Shown piece after piece: positions 7,966 to 17,295 of a stretch of 34,984 nt of DNA. How positions within the stretch are numbered: position 1 is the first letter of the stretch; every line of letters starts with the position of its first letter. Source of the stretch: Candidatus Nitrosocosmicus sp. (GTDB taxonomy: Archaea > Thermoproteota > Nitrososphaeria > Nitrososphaerales > Nitrososphaeraceae); contig JARFXS010000024.1 in NCBI GenBank assembly GCA_029194465.1, positions 1-34,984 of the forward strand, written 5' to 3'. A program made the translations under genes and the position numbers. Below the pieces are notes generated by a model that ran no database searches, was not told the DNA's origin, and saw only the letters and a program-made list of their open reading frames with translations.

Positions 7966-8964
7966 ATGATCGATGAAATTGACGAAGTAATCCTTTCCGA
8001 TCTGAGTAAAAATGCTCGTATACCTGTAGCTGAAATTGCAAATCATCTTCGTCAAATGGAACATAAAATAACAGAAAGAGCCATACGATATAGGTTAAAA
8101 AGGTTAGAGCAATCTAATACTATTTTGGGGTATTCACCCATCTTCAATCCATCCCTTATCTCGGATAAAATAAGTAGAACCATTCTTTTAAAATTCAAAA
8201 TTACTCGAAATACTTCTGACCTCATGGAAAAATTAAACAAATACATTGACAATTCGGATTTCTGTTTGTTTTCTGCTAGAATGAGTGGGGACTTTGATTT
8301 CATCTGCCATTTTGTTTTTGATTCTATAGAACAATATGAATTGGAAAGTGATAATTTTATTAGCCGCTTTACAGAGTTAGTTTCAGAATACCGAACTTAT
8401 GATTCTAAAATACTAAAAGCAACCCCTTATTCTATACTAGACGAACAAGAATCCAACGAAAAGAAATTTAGAATTTACAAAATAATAAATTCACTAAGGA
8501 AGTCAGAAAATCTGAATACAAAGCTTCAACTCACAGTAGACAGCTTGGTAAAATATTTTGATGCCACATTTGCAAGGATGTGGTTGCTAGATAAAGACAG
8601 CACAAATCTTATCTTAAAATTTAGCTCTGGAAAATATAGAAACAACAGCGGCGAGTTTTCCAAAGTATCGATGGGATTAACCAGTAAAATTGGCACCATT
8701 GTTAAAAGAAATAAGCCAGTCATTACAAATGATGTAGTAAACGATCCAAGAATTAAGTATCCTATGTGGGCGGAAAAAGAAAAACTGAGATCATTTGCAG
8801 GCTATCCAATAACTCATGCGGGAAAACCTATAGGAGTACTGGCAATGTTTAGTAGAAAAACTCTATCGCCTATCGAATTCGAATTACTTGGAATTTTCGC
8901 TGATCACATATCAAAAGAATTATCTGCTTTCTACGAAGCCAAGGAATTGTTAAACATGACGTGA
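7966..8964 (+). CDS. Lrp/AsnC-type regulator fused to a GAF sensor domain
   Basis: The protein has 332 residues. Residues 1-60 form an Lrp/AsnC winged helix-turn-helix (IDEIDEVILSDLSKNARIP, then ITERAIRYRLKRLEQSNTILGY). Residues about 66-155 have the pattern of the RAM/AsnC ligand-binding fold, including a G-D-F-D-F motif in the second half. Residues about 165-325 resemble a GAF domain (YFDATFARMWLLDK, MGLTSKIGTIVKRNKPVITNDVVNDPR, SFAGYPITHAGKPIGVLAMFSRK). Ordinary Lrp proteins end after the RAM domain at about 150 residues, so the GAF domain is an addition that could sense a small molecule or redox state. It stands alone, divergent from the pair at 6851-7797. Confidence 0.9.
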   Translation: MIDEIDEVILSDLSKNARIPVAEIANHLRQMEHKITERAIRYRLKRLEQSNTILGYSPIFNPSLISDKISRTILLKFKITRNTSDLMEKLNKYIDNSDFCLFSARMSGDFDFICHFVFDSIEQYELESDNFISRFTELVSEYRTYDSKILKATPYSILDEQESNEKKFRIYKIINSLRKSENLNTKLQLTVDSLVKYFDATFARMWLLDKDSTNLILKFSSGKYRNNSGEFSKVSMGLTSKIGTIVKRNKPVITNDVVNDPRIKYPMWAEKEKLRSFAGYPITHAGKPIGVLAMFSRKTLSPIEFELLGIFADHISKELSAFYEAKELLNMT

Positions 8965-9213
8965 TTTTGTATACCTGCTACAATCTGTTTTTCCTTCTAA
9001 TATGATACCAATAAAACAAGGAAATTGATCCCTTCTGGTGAGTAAGAACTAAACCTGTTACAGAAACAATAATCATGTTAGTAGGTATATTCACAGAATT
9101 AAGCCAATCTAAGTGTCAGAATAAATCTTCATGATGGAGTAGTATTGTTCGATTATCATTCTTTATAAGAAAAATGAGGATGCCTTAAATCCGATAATGT
9201 AAATGAATGTCAT

Positions 9214-9450
9214 GTGACTAAAATAGTCAAACTACAAGTCATTTCGCCACCGAACACAGAGACTAAGACAATTTTTACACTAGATGATAAAGGTGTCTTT
9301 TTAAAAGGGATCGTACTCGAATCCCACGTTTGTGGATTTTGCGGATTTGTCTTAGCAGAGAATGTAATGGTATATAATTATCGTGACATTATATTGCAAT
9401 GTCCTAATTGTAAATCTTATAATGGTATACCAAAAAATGATAGTTTTTAG
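9214..9450 (+). CDS. Small zinc-ribbon protein
   Basis: This 78-residue protein starts with GTG. Two C-x2-C pairs (C-G-F-C near residue 40 and C-P-N-C near residue 63) form a zinc-ribbon. The first half (MTKIVKLQVISPPNTETKTI) is basic and strand-like and may bind a partner. No enzyme or DNA-binding motif is seen. An out-of-frame ATG overlaps the GTG start, so the start rests on frame alone. Similar tiny zinc ribbons occur elsewhere in this window (15516-15758, 21749-21919 and the C-terminus of 12685-13086). Confidence 0.75.
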   Translation: MTKIVKLQVISPPNTETKTIFTLDDKGVFLKGIVLESHVCGFCGFVLAENVMVYNYRDIILQCPNCKSYNGIPKNDSF

Positions 9451-10040
9451 TAGGTGGTTTGGATAAGCTTATCATCTTACTATATAATTTTCGTATATCG
9501 TTTACTTGCATATAATATAAAAAGGGGTGATAGATTTGACCAAATTATAGCTCCTTGAGTCCATATATATTTTTGAATAAATTAATAAATATTGTTTATT
9601 TTTTTCACATAAAAGAAATCATATGTTTGAATGTATTGATGTTTTGTGATAAAACATATATAAAATATATTTCTCAAATGTTTAAGGGAATGATAAAAAG
9701 AATCAAAATCCAAGTCATGATTCCAACAAGGAAAAGGAACAAAGGCAATGCACGGTCTATGATGATAAAATAGTAAGCATATATGACAAAATTTTATACT
9801 TTATACGTAACCTGTACCTGTTCTGACAACAACCCCTTATCCTTGTATAGAATTGGACTGTCATATTTGAGGCCATAATCATAGGTTTATGATACTACAA
9901 AGATTTTGCCGACAAATTAGATCAGGATTCTAAGGTTTAATTATGATCACTTGTAGAGTGTTAGTGTACTCCATATAAAATCCACTGCGAATTATGAGTT
10001 GTTTAAACTTTCAAGTAGAAATATAAATTAAAGAACTATT
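9451..10040. other. Long AT-rich intergenic region
   Basis: No convincing gene is present in 590 bp. A 72-codon frame at 9555-9773 has a TTG start and low-complexity hydrophobic composition; only its last 31 residues, after an ATG near 9678, look protein-like (basic, Met-rich), with a TATA-like CATATATAAAATA about 20 nt upstream. This is noted but not called. Confidence 0.45.
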
Positions 10041-11748
10041 TTAGATTACTTTATTTGTTAATGGCAAACTAAACGAAACGATGGCTCCAAATCCATCTTT
10101 ATTATTTTCAGCCCAGATTTTACCTCCATGCGCTTCTATGATATTTTTTGATAAATATAGTCCAAGCCCTGTACCTTGAAAAGACTTTGTCGCAAATTTG
10201 GTAAATAATCTAGGTAATATCTCATTATCTAATGCAATACCTGTATCTTTTATACTGACAATGACCATATGTTGAGGGTAATAGTCACCTCCTAAATTAG
10301 GAGTAGTATTGGTTATCTTTTCAATGCTCGTAAATATTGATATAACTCCTCTTCCTGTACCTTGTTCCGAAATTGATTTAATAGAATTATCAATTACATT
10401 AGAAATTACTTGTCCTATTCTTCTACTATCCGCATCCACTAGATATTCGGTATCAAAATGGTATTCAAATTTTATTTTCTTTGTAGAATCTAAGATATGT
10501 TCTAATTCTTTAATAACGTTCACTATTAATTCATTAAGGCTAAAAACCTCTCTATTTGGTTTAAACAATTTACTTTCAAATTTAGTTACATCCAAAATTT
10601 TTTCATTCAAATAGGATAATTTTTTTGCATCTTTTACTACTCTGTCTAGTAATTCCATATGATGTATATCTTTTGTCTTATCTCTTACATATTCAGTCAG
10701 TCCGATAATAGGAGTAAGAGGTGTTCTTAAATCGTGAGCTACTATATTTATGAATTCCTTTTGCATCTTGTCATGAATTTTTAATTTTTCATGTGCATCT
10801 TTTAGTTGTTGATAGATCTCTGTTTGTTTCCAAATACTATCAAATATTGCTACATAGGATAGTACTGTGGGTGCACTATTTGAATAAGTTACAAATCCAA
10901 CCGCCTCTGATATGATTTGTTTTGTATCGTCTTTGGTTTCAGCAACGAGAGATTGCTTTCTATCTATTACCAAAATTGATACCTTAGATAATGGTTCAAT
11001 GCATCGAATTACAAAATTAGGCTTATTTAGTATTGTAATTAGTCTCTCTATTTCATTATCTTTTGGGGTTAGAATTTTAATAATTATCCATGGTTTGGTG
11101 TTTCCTAACTCTTTTAATAAAAAAGCATTCAGTTTGTCTGTGAAATGCTTTAGAAGTGGACATTATTACCAGAATTTCAGATTCTGCAGACTTTAAAAGA
11201 TCAATGACTTTATTTTGTATATCAACTGGGCTATTTCTTGATTCCATAAATTCGGGGACAATTCCCTCTTCTATTTCCCTTAGTTTTTGTGTAATAGGTT
11301 CAGCCTTTTTCCAAAACATTTCAAATATGTACCGTTGTTGTTCAATCACTTCTTTTTCATTGCTGTATATAACAGGATTCAAAAGTTTTGTTTCATTCCA
11401 AGTTGACATACCTAAAAATTCCGAATTATTTACACATACAGATCCTTTCACTCCATCAAGATGTCTGAGTTCACTTACAAATTCACCAAGCTTTTTGCAG
11501 TATTGGATATTTTCTTTTGTAATCTCTGTGATGAATCTGATTTTTGCACCTCGATTCTTTGCTTTAACATAATTACTCTTATAAATATCTGATTTTACGA
11601 TTATAGAAGGCCCATTCTTATCTACACAAATGTCCATTCTCTCACTAACATTTTCTAAAAAACGAATTCCGTAACTCACTGCAGTATCCATATCATATAT
11701 CAAATCAGTTTTTCGATCATGAAGTGTAGTTTGTTCGGAGATATTCAA
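10041..11748 (-). pseudogene. Sensor histidine kinase, one frameshift
   Basis: Two minus-strand frames (11748-11077, and 10973-10041 extending upstream to about 11160) join into one kinase of about 565 residues if a single base is skipped near 11131-11142: ...SKAFHR then KLNAFLLKELG continuing to ILTPKDNEIERL and VSILVIDRK. The N-terminal ~220 residues resemble the cytosolic sensor region of soil-thaumarchaeal kinases (FLENVSERMDIC, RFITEITKENIQYCK, LRHLDGVKGS). Then come the HisKA domain with phospho-acceptor His in F-I-N-I-V-A-H-D-L-R-T-P (codon near 10736), the N-box (NVIDNSIKS), the D-x-G box (IKDTGIALDNE) and the G2 box (GTGLGLYLSKNIIEAHGG). All catalytic boxes are intact. A TATA-like TATATA lies about 28 nt before the TTG start. 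A sequencing indel or a true mutation both fit. Confidence 0.85.
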
Positions 11749-12684
11749 TTACTATAGTAAATAGCGATGTTGTATATAAAAATAAAAACCAAGTTCTTTG
11801 ATATGAGACGTGCAATATATCAGTAACAAATAGAAAGTTAATTTTTTTACTGAATCAGTAAAATAGAAATGGATAGCTGTGAACGCAGTTATAGTTAAAT
11901 AATTGGAATTGAATAGTCAGACATTTTTTAAACCATTCAAGAAATTCAAGATAATAAGAACAGTATGTCTTTTTCTTAATTAGTACACATTTTACTCTGT
12001 TTGATTAGTGATATCTAACAAAAAAATCAAACATTCAACTTATTGTGGGTTAACAGATTATATAAAATGTAATCTCAAAGACACGAAGCAAATCGAGTTG
12101 GTTAATTCGATAATGGATAACGGGCAAAAACGTAATTCCATGAGTGAAAATATTCTGTATGTTTATGTATTGAAGATCATATTTTTAACTGAGAAAAGAA
12201 TTATTCAATGATTGTAACATTGAACATCAACAGATCTTTTGGATTTTTTTCATACAAATATTAGACCATTGAGAATTTAACGCTGTATTAAATTTGGAAC
12301 TCAATTATAATATGGCTTGCGCGAATAGGATTTGATAATTCTATCCTCTATCTAAGCCTTAAAATTCCTTTATTTTTTCTCTAAGTCTAATTATGTAAAT
12401 CATGTTTCCAAAGATATTGTATCTGTTGTTTTTTGAATTTATAATACGTCCGAAAGATTATCAAAGAAAAACGATAAAGAGAAAGAGAAGATACCCAAGC
12501 AACAATCAGAGATTGAAAAGGTAGAAGAAAGATCTACAGTTGCCTAGTTTCTTAAATCGAAAATAAATAATTAATCAAATATTATCATTATTATACAATT
12601 ACTTGAAAAAAAATTTCACTAATAGTAAGTAGTGGGTGTAAAAGTTGATGTTTTAAATATTTTCGTTTCTAGATATTATGTGAA
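11749..12684. other. Long intergenic region with a startless coding fragment
   Basis: In 936 bp only weak signals are seen. Near 11845-11865 there is a 7-bp inverted repeat (TTTTACT/AGTAAAA) upstream of the kinase promoter. A frame of about 38 codons ending at TAG 12545-12547 (highly charged, Lys/Glu-rich, ending in STVA) has coding-like composition but no start codon and may be a gene remnant. The promoter-like TTTTAAATATT near 12650-12660 belongs to the next gene. Confidence 0.4.
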
Positions 12685-13086
12685 ATGACTAGTGAAGAAT
12701 CAAGGAGAAAATTTACCGAGTGGTTTAAGAAAAATTATCCTCAAGAATACTATTTCTTTCATAAAATAGAGTCAAACCTTGACAAACTATATTCAACTAA
12801 ACATCTAGGTCATGAAGGAGAATTTGCTGAAATTTCAATAAATGTACAAAAACGCGAGGGAGGTAAATATCACTTAGCCGCTGATCCATTTACATCAATC
12901 TTTCTTGGTTCAATATGCAAAACAATGGTGGATGAATTTGCTAATAACATAGAATCGATTGCTTCTGATAGAGTTCAAAAGGAATTCGAAAATAGATTTA
13001 GTATTAAATGCCTAAATTGTAAATTTGTGAACCTTACCCATTCGAAATATTGCAATACGTGTGGATCAGAACTCTTATCAAACTAA
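12685..13086 (+). CDS. Unknown protein with C-terminal zinc ribbon
   Basis: The 133-residue protein has an N-terminal charged region (about 1-50, rich in Lys/Glu with aromatic residues in WFKKNYPQEYYFFHKIE), a middle part without known motifs, and a C-terminal zinc-ribbon with C-L-N-C and C-N-T-C (about residues 111-129). The ATG lies about 27 nt after a TATA-like TTTTAAATATT, which fits a leaderless transcript and supports this start. I do not recognise the family; the zinc ribbon suggests a nucleic-acid or protein contact. Confidence 0.75.
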   Translation: MTSEESRRKFTEWFKKNYPQEYYFFHKIESNLDKLYSTKHLGHEGEFAEISINVQKREGGKYHLAADPFTSIFLGSICKTMVDEFANNIESIASDRVQKEFENRFSIKCLNCKFVNLTHSKYCNTCGSELLSN

Positions 13087-13229
13087 CAAATTTATTGTCC
13101 ATTTGAAGTTCATATATGCAATAGCCATAATTTTCTTTCAATATTAAATAGGGATAATATCTTCTAAATCTGTGAATGATGCAATGTTAATAGCTGATAT
13201 TATACAAAAGAAAAAGAGTAAACTGTAAC

Positions 13230-13454
13230 ATGAGTAGACGAGACAATTTTAAAGGCAACTTGGCAACGATTGCCTTATACTGTTTATCCTTTCTTTTTAT
13301 CATTATGGGATTTATTTTTACTGTATATTGGTTAGTGGGCGCCTTTTATCTTTTGTTTTTCATGTTTGCAGGAATGATGTTGTTAGGATTTGGTGGATTT
13401 ATTTTTTTTAGTCTATACATGAATAGGTTAAACCATCAGAATAAAGCCATATAG
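13230..13454 (+). CDS. Small two-helix membrane protein
   Basis: The 74-residue protein has a short basic N-terminus (MSRRDNFKGN), two transmembrane helices at about 12-35 and 38-62 joined by a very short turn, and a polar C-terminus. Both ends would lie on the same, probably cytoplasmic, side. No function can be read from it. It is separated by about 140 nt from the zinc-ribbon gene upstream, so co-transcription is possible but not clear. Confidence 0.7.
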   Translation: MSRRDNFKGNLATIALYCLSFLFIIMGFIFTVYWLVGAFYLLFFMFAGMMLLGFGGFIFFSLYMNRLNHQNKAI

Positions 13455-13651
13455 TTGATTTATGGAAGGGGATGGATCTTTTCAAGAACGAATTTCTGTT
13501 ATTTTATTCTATTTTCTATTGGGACTTTGTCGTTAAGATCTCAAATTGCATTTAAAATCAAAAGAAATGGTATGTGACTCATTAATGAACATCTTTTTTC
13601 AAGTGATTGGATAAGGTATATTGTCAAGTAGTAGATGGGTGTAAAACAAAA

Positions 13652-13741
13652 AACAAAGGATAGTATTTAATGGAAATAGATGAACAAGATATATCGTCTG
13701 GTGGTAACGACGGAGCAACCCACTATTTACTATCCTTTGTT
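13652..13741. repeat. 14-bp perfect inverted repeat, 62-bp interior
   Basis: AACAAAGGATAGTA (13652-13665) and its exact reverse complement TACTATCCTTTGTT (13728-13741) flank a 62-bp interior, forming a 90-bp element. It could be a stem-loop or a small non-autonomous repeat; no flanking duplication was recognised. It overlaps the start of a possible small ORF. Confidence 0.7.
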
Positions 13742-13816
13742 ATTGAAACTTGTTTCTCTAGTACTGTAGTAGCATTCATTCTAGTGGTAATGAGTGCAAC
13801 AATACATAGATGCTGA
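13670..13816 (+). CDS. Possible 48-residue membrane miniprotein
   Basis: This frame runs from ATG 13670 to TGA 13814-13816. It has a polar acidic start (MEIDEQDISSGGND) and one hydrophobic helix (about residues 19-43, containing SSTVVAFILVVMSATI). The polar-then-helix layout is that of a single-pass miniprotein. The start lies inside the 90-bp inverted repeat, which weakens the call. Confidence 0.35.
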   Translation: MEIDEQDISSGGNDGATHYLLSFVIETCFSSTVVAFILVVMSATIHRC

Positions 13817-14148
13817 TTCACAAATACCTATCTTCTGAAGAATTAATATTCTTATAGTCAGTTAGTATTATTTATTAAATTTCTTTACATCGTTTATATA
13901 TCCTGTGATAGTCTTTAACAGAAAATCCATTGGATAAAATATTAATGCGTTCAGACAATTTCCAAACAACTGGTTCAAACAAGATGAGTGATGAAGTAAT
14001 TAGAAGATATGTGAAAATCCATAATATGATTGGTGATGTTCTCCATTCAAATTTTGCTATGTTGTTTAATACATTTGGTTTGACATTGTCACTTATTGGC
14101 AATATGATAAAGCATATATATATTATCTTAATCATAACAGATGAATAT
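13817..14148. other. Region upstream of the phosphohydrolase, coding status unclear
   Basis: The plus-strand frame of the next gene is open back to 13930 and would add 73 residues, but these have no similarity to the nuclease fold, and a TATA-like box (about 14112-14123) favours a start at 14149. A minus-strand frame of 117 codons (13875-14228) with two hydrophobic stretches overlaps the same DNA. Neither is convincing. Confidence 0.4.
14112..14123 (+). promoter_or_regulatory. TATA-like box before the EEP gene
   Basis: CATATATATATT is centred about 30 nt upstream of ATG 14149, the usual archaeal distance for a leaderless or short-leader transcript. It decides the start in favour of MRLASFNVENMF. 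Confidence 0.6.
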
Positions 14149-15258
14149 ATGCGATTAGCCTCGTTCAATGTAGAAAATATGTTTGAAAGACCTTCGGTAA
14201 TGAATTTGCCTTCCTGGGAGGATGGCAAAACAGTCCTAAAGGATTTTGATGATTTGGTTAATTTGATTCAAAATAAGATGTACTCTGAACAAATCAAAAA
14301 AGAAATACTACAAATAATGAAACGAAATAATGGGTTACTAACCAAAGGAGAAAGTAAATTCATTCGTCTTGTGGAAGTCAGAGAAAAACTAGTTAAAAAA
14401 CAACAAGGTGTTTATGTCATCTTAGCAAATGGGCGAGATGATTGGATAGGATGGTTTGAACTTAAAAAAGACACAATCAAAGAATTAGCCATTGAAAATA
14501 CTGCGAGAGTTATTAACGAATTAAAAGCAGATGTTTTATGTGTAATTGAAGCTGAAAATCGGATTGCTCTAAAGCGGTTCAATGAGATGGTGATCCCAAA
14601 GATAAAGGGACAATCATACGAGCACACCATGCTTATAGACGGTAATGATGAACGAGGTATTGATGTTGGCATTGTCAGTAGAAAAGGATTCGAAATCAGA
14701 TCGATGACTAGTCACGTGGATGATGTTGATCCAGATGGATTAATATTTAGTAGAGATTGTGCAGAATATCATTTAACTACTCCTTCAGGAAATGATCTGT
14801 TTTTGTTAATAAATCACTTTAAGAGTAAGGGTTTTGGTGCTCAACAAGACAATAACAAGAAACGTACACGTCAAGCAAAGAAAGTGCGAAAGATTTATGA
14901 TGAATTAAATAATGAATTTGATTTTATCGCTGTTATTGGCGACTTAAACGATACTCCTGATAGTACTCCTTTACGTGCCCTACTTGGTAGTAACTCCAAT
15001 TTAATAGATATTATGAAGCATGAAAAATTTGTAGGAGATGATAGACCAGGTACCCATGGCAATGGAACCAAATCAGGGAAATTAGATTATATATTGATGT
15101 CTCCAGAATTGGCTAAGAAAGCTAAGCTTGGCGGAATTGAGAGAAGAGGCGTTTGGGGAGGTAAAAACGGTGATCTATTTCCCCATTTTCCTGAGATAAA
15201 AACAGCCAAAGACGCAGCTTCGGATCACGCTGCATTATGGGTTGATCTTGATATTTAA
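14149..15258 (+). CDS. Endonuclease/exonuclease/phosphatase (DNase I-fold) protein
   Basis: From ATG 14149 this is a 369-residue member of the EEP superfamily, whose members cut phosphodiester or phosphomonoester bonds with Mg2+. Visible motifs are F-N-V-E-N at 6-10, the metal-binding Glu region I-E-A-E-N at 133-137, N-H-F-K at 222-225, G-D-L-N-D at 264-268 and S-D-H at 358-360; all key positions are present. An insertion of about 90 residues (about 25-115), Lys/Glu-rich, lies between the first strand and the Glu motif. There is no signal peptide, so the enzyme is cytoplasmic. Substrate (DNA, RNA, phospholipid or inositol phosphate) cannot be told. The frame is open upstream to 13930 but that part is unlikely to be translated. 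Confidence 0.9.
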   Translation: MRLASFNVENMFERPSVMNLPSWEDGKTVLKDFDDLVNLIQNKMYSEQIKKEILQIMKRNNGLLTKGESKFIRLVEVREKLVKKQQGVYVILANGRDDWIGWFELKKDTIKELAIENTARVINELKADVLCVIEAENRIALKRFNEMVIPKIKGQSYEHTMLIDGNDERGIDVGIVSRKGFEIRSMTSHVDDVDPDGLIFSRDCAEYHLTTPSGNDLFLLINHFKSKGFGAQQDNNKKRTRQAKKVRKIYDELNNEFDFIAVIGDLNDTPDSTPLRALLGSNSNLIDIMKHEKFVGDDRPGTHGNGTKSGKLDYILMSPELAKKAKLGGIERRGVWGGKNGDLFPHFPEIKTAKDAASDHAALWVDLDI

Positions 15259-15515
15259 CATACAACATGACTTTATCTTAATTAATTTTCCAAGATATTA
15301 AAAATTTTCCTTTAAATTTTTGAAAAACTGGTATTACTTTTACTTTTATTTTGTTACAGAAACTATTACTAAAGTAGTAGTACCCTGATATTATGGTATA
15401 TTATTTACATATTATGATAAAATGATTCTGTTGTCATTGCTGGATTTACATCTACAATGTTTACCAGTTTGTAATATCAATTCTTAATTCTTTTATGATT
15501 TCTTGCTATGTAGTG

Positions 15516-15758
15516 TCAAGGAATATTGGTAAATACTTTTTGTATTTGCTTCTTTACGTCATTTGGCATATTAGGATCTTCAATTATCATATGAAGGTCA
15601 GTCCTAGTAATACACAGTCCATTTTTATTAATTTTGTAAAACCATTTGATATCGTCAGGGCTTAGCATATCTATTTGTTTGTTACATCCTCGCATTCCGC
15701 AAATAGTTAGTTCATCTTTACTGAAACAAATGTGTCCAGATGGGCATTCAAAGATCAT
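15516..15758 (-). CDS. Small cysteine-rich, probably zinc-binding protein
   Basis: The 80-residue protein has C-P-S-G-H-x-C in the first 12 residues and C-x3-to-4-C (ICGMRGC) near residue 20-25, together four or five candidate zinc ligands. The rest is helical with a D-P-N-M-P-N-D-V-K-K-Q-I-Q-K-V-F end. I do not recognise the family. It starts at ATG 15758 and has no close partner; the nearest gene ends about 250 nt away. Confidence 0.7.
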   Translation of the reverse strand: MIFECPSGHICFSKDELTICGMRGCNKQIDMLSPDDIKWFYKINKNGLCITRTDLHMIIEDPNMPNDVKKQIQKVFTNIP

Positions 15759-16224
15759 ATATTGGTTATATTCGACTTGTATGTAAAATATTTGATTTGT
15801 CCTATACTCAATCTTGTTGTTTTTTATTATTTCTATGTTTGACTATGTGAGGCAGTTCATCGCATACTCCTAGTTTACAATTCCATCATTATATTACATT
15901 ATCATGAAGCAGAAAATAATAGCAGTGTTATCTTAACAAATTCAAATATTTATGATTCGCATTGTAGTATGTAAGTCAAATATTGTCTGCATGAAGATGC
16001 AAGTCGATTGTAGCAAGAGTTAGTTCGAACCGGGAGACATCGAGGTAAATGGTCAATATTTGTTATTCATTCATTCACCATTTTTTATTACTATAATCCG
16101 TTTGAATTAGATAAAATGTAGTATGTTATAGTGACCATGTCTTAAGCATTTTAAATGAGGGGTAATTTCTCAGCAGACTTGAGTATATACTAAACTTTCG
16201 TATCCTATGCCAACCATAGTTACG
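15759..16224. other. Intergenic with a GC-richer, structured-looking core
   Basis: The 466-bp gap is AT-rich except for about 15986-16050, which is visibly richer in G and C and is bracketed by a 9-bp inverted repeat (listed separately). No ORF is convincing. Confidence 0.5.
15977..16062. ncRNA. Candidate structured RNA, strand unknown
   Basis: CAAATATTG (15977-15985) pairs perfectly with CAATATTTG (16054-16062). The 68-nt interior is GC-richer than its surroundings and contains a hairpin TGCAT-GAAG-ATGCA (15988-16001) and the palindrome GTTCGAAC (16023-16030). It does not fold as a tRNA. The call rests only on composition and symmetry. Confidence 0.3.
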
Positions 16225-17295
16225 TTAGAGGGTCGAATCGAAGGTAAAGGTAAAGGTAGTACAAGTACTAGGTTGTAGGAATTTTTCAGGTAGTTCTTGA
16301 ATTATCCGGTTGGTAGCTTTCCATCCCGTGCAATGACATGGGATCAAAAATCTTGGATCTATCTTTCTTAATTCAGTTATTGTTGGTTCGATCGCATCTT
16401 CATAAATTCCTCCTCCAGTTAGATGAAAACCCCCGATCACTGCATAGATTTTGTTAATTCCGGTAAGGGATTTAGCATATCTAATTGTATTAATGATACC
16501 AGCATGTGCACAGCCGCTTATGACTATCAAACCTTTGTTCTTAACATTTGCGACAATAGCTTGGTCATCATTTACCAAAGGATCGGGAATAAGGTTATTT
16601 GTATTTATGTCTTCCTTGTACTGCAATGGAAATCCCTTTTCAAAAGTTGTCGTTCGTGGAATCCAACCAGTAATCAGTAATTTAGGTATTGAATCGTCGG
16701 CAACAATATTCTCGTTCATCCAGTATTGATATTCTTCTATGCTGTCTTGAGAAACTAAACTGGGGTCTTTCCTTGTCACTATCACTGCTCCTTGCCTTTG
16801 TAGTTCCCCTTTATCGAGAAAAGGCAATCTTGCCTTATCCTTGCCATTAGGGAATATTATCCATCTTTTCAAAAAGGCATCCGGATGGCATATTAATTTA
16901 ATAGGCTTACCTATTCTTTTGAGGATACTTGGGAGGCCAGTAAAATGATCAAAATGTCCATGACTAAGTATGATGGAATCTATTGAGTTGAAATTTATTC
17001 CTAATATTTCAGCGTTAGATAAAACGCCATTCTCGCTGGTTCCACAATCGAATAGTATTATGTTTTCTTTGAGTGATTGGCCTTTGTTTTGACCTGCCAC
17101 ATTGTCATTGGATGCAACTCTAATCAAAGCTGAAAAACCATGCTCAGCCACTGGAGGAGGGGGAGGAAGAAATAGTTCATTTTTCATCATTGGAGGGCGA
17201 ATTGCTATTGATGTTGATGGTAACAGCCTGTCAGTATAATTATCCACTAATAAGGTAATCGATAAACTGTCAATTTCGGGGAGTGTCACACACAC
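16225..17295 (-). CDS. MBL-fold metallohydrolase, COG1237 type
   Basis: The 356-residue enzyme belongs to the metallo-beta-lactamase superfamily. The metal motif S-H-G-H-F-D-H is at 111-117, followed by G-C-A-H-A-G (His264), G-G-F-H-L (His291) and I-P-C-H-C-T-G (His321). The GCAHAG and GGFHL blocks are those of the COG1237 branch, which includes archaeal 7,8-dihydropterin-linked beta-ribofuranosylaminobenzene phosphate synthase-like proteins; the real reaction is unknown. Before the core is a segment of about 45 residues with five prolines in a row (44-48). The C-terminus is unusually Thr/Phe-rich. The start is GTG 17295; an ATG at residue 36 is another option. No neighbour helps to assign a pathway. 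Confidence 0.9.
   Translation of the reverse strand: MCVTLPEIDSLSITLLVDNYTDRLLPSTSIAIRPPMMKNELFLPPPPPVAEHGFSALIRVASNDNVAGQNKGQSLKENIILFDCGTSENGVLSNAEILGINFNSIDSIILSHGHFDHFTGLPSILKRIGKPIKLICHPDAFLKRWIIFPNGKDKARLPFLDKGELQRQGAVIVTRKDPSLVSQDSIEEYQYWMNENIVADDSIPKLLITGWIPRTTTFEKGFPLQYKEDINTNNLIPDPLVNDDQAIVANVKNKGLIVISGCAHAGIINTIRYAKSLTGINKIYAVIGGFHLTGGGIYEDAIEPTITELRKIDPRFLIPCHCTGWKATNRIIQELPEKFLQPSTCTTFTFTFDSTL

Noticed and set aside
9555..9773. 72-codon plus-strand frame
   Set aside because: TTG start, low-complexity hydrophobic composition and no domain; only the last 31 residues look protein-like.
12008..12211. 67-codon plus-strand frame
   Set aside because: GTG start, no recognisable motif, and composition like the AT-rich background.
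12450..12547. Charged coding-like fragment ending at TAG 12545-12547
   Set aside because: No start codon after the upstream stop; too short to tell a gene remnant from chance.
13875..14228. 117-codon minus-strand frame overlapping the EEP gene start
   Set aside because: It overlaps the well-supported start of the DNase I-fold gene and has no family pattern.
16021..16040. TTCGAACC string resembling a tRNA T-loop
   Set aside because: The flanking bases cannot form a T-stem on either strand and no acceptor or anticodon stem was found.
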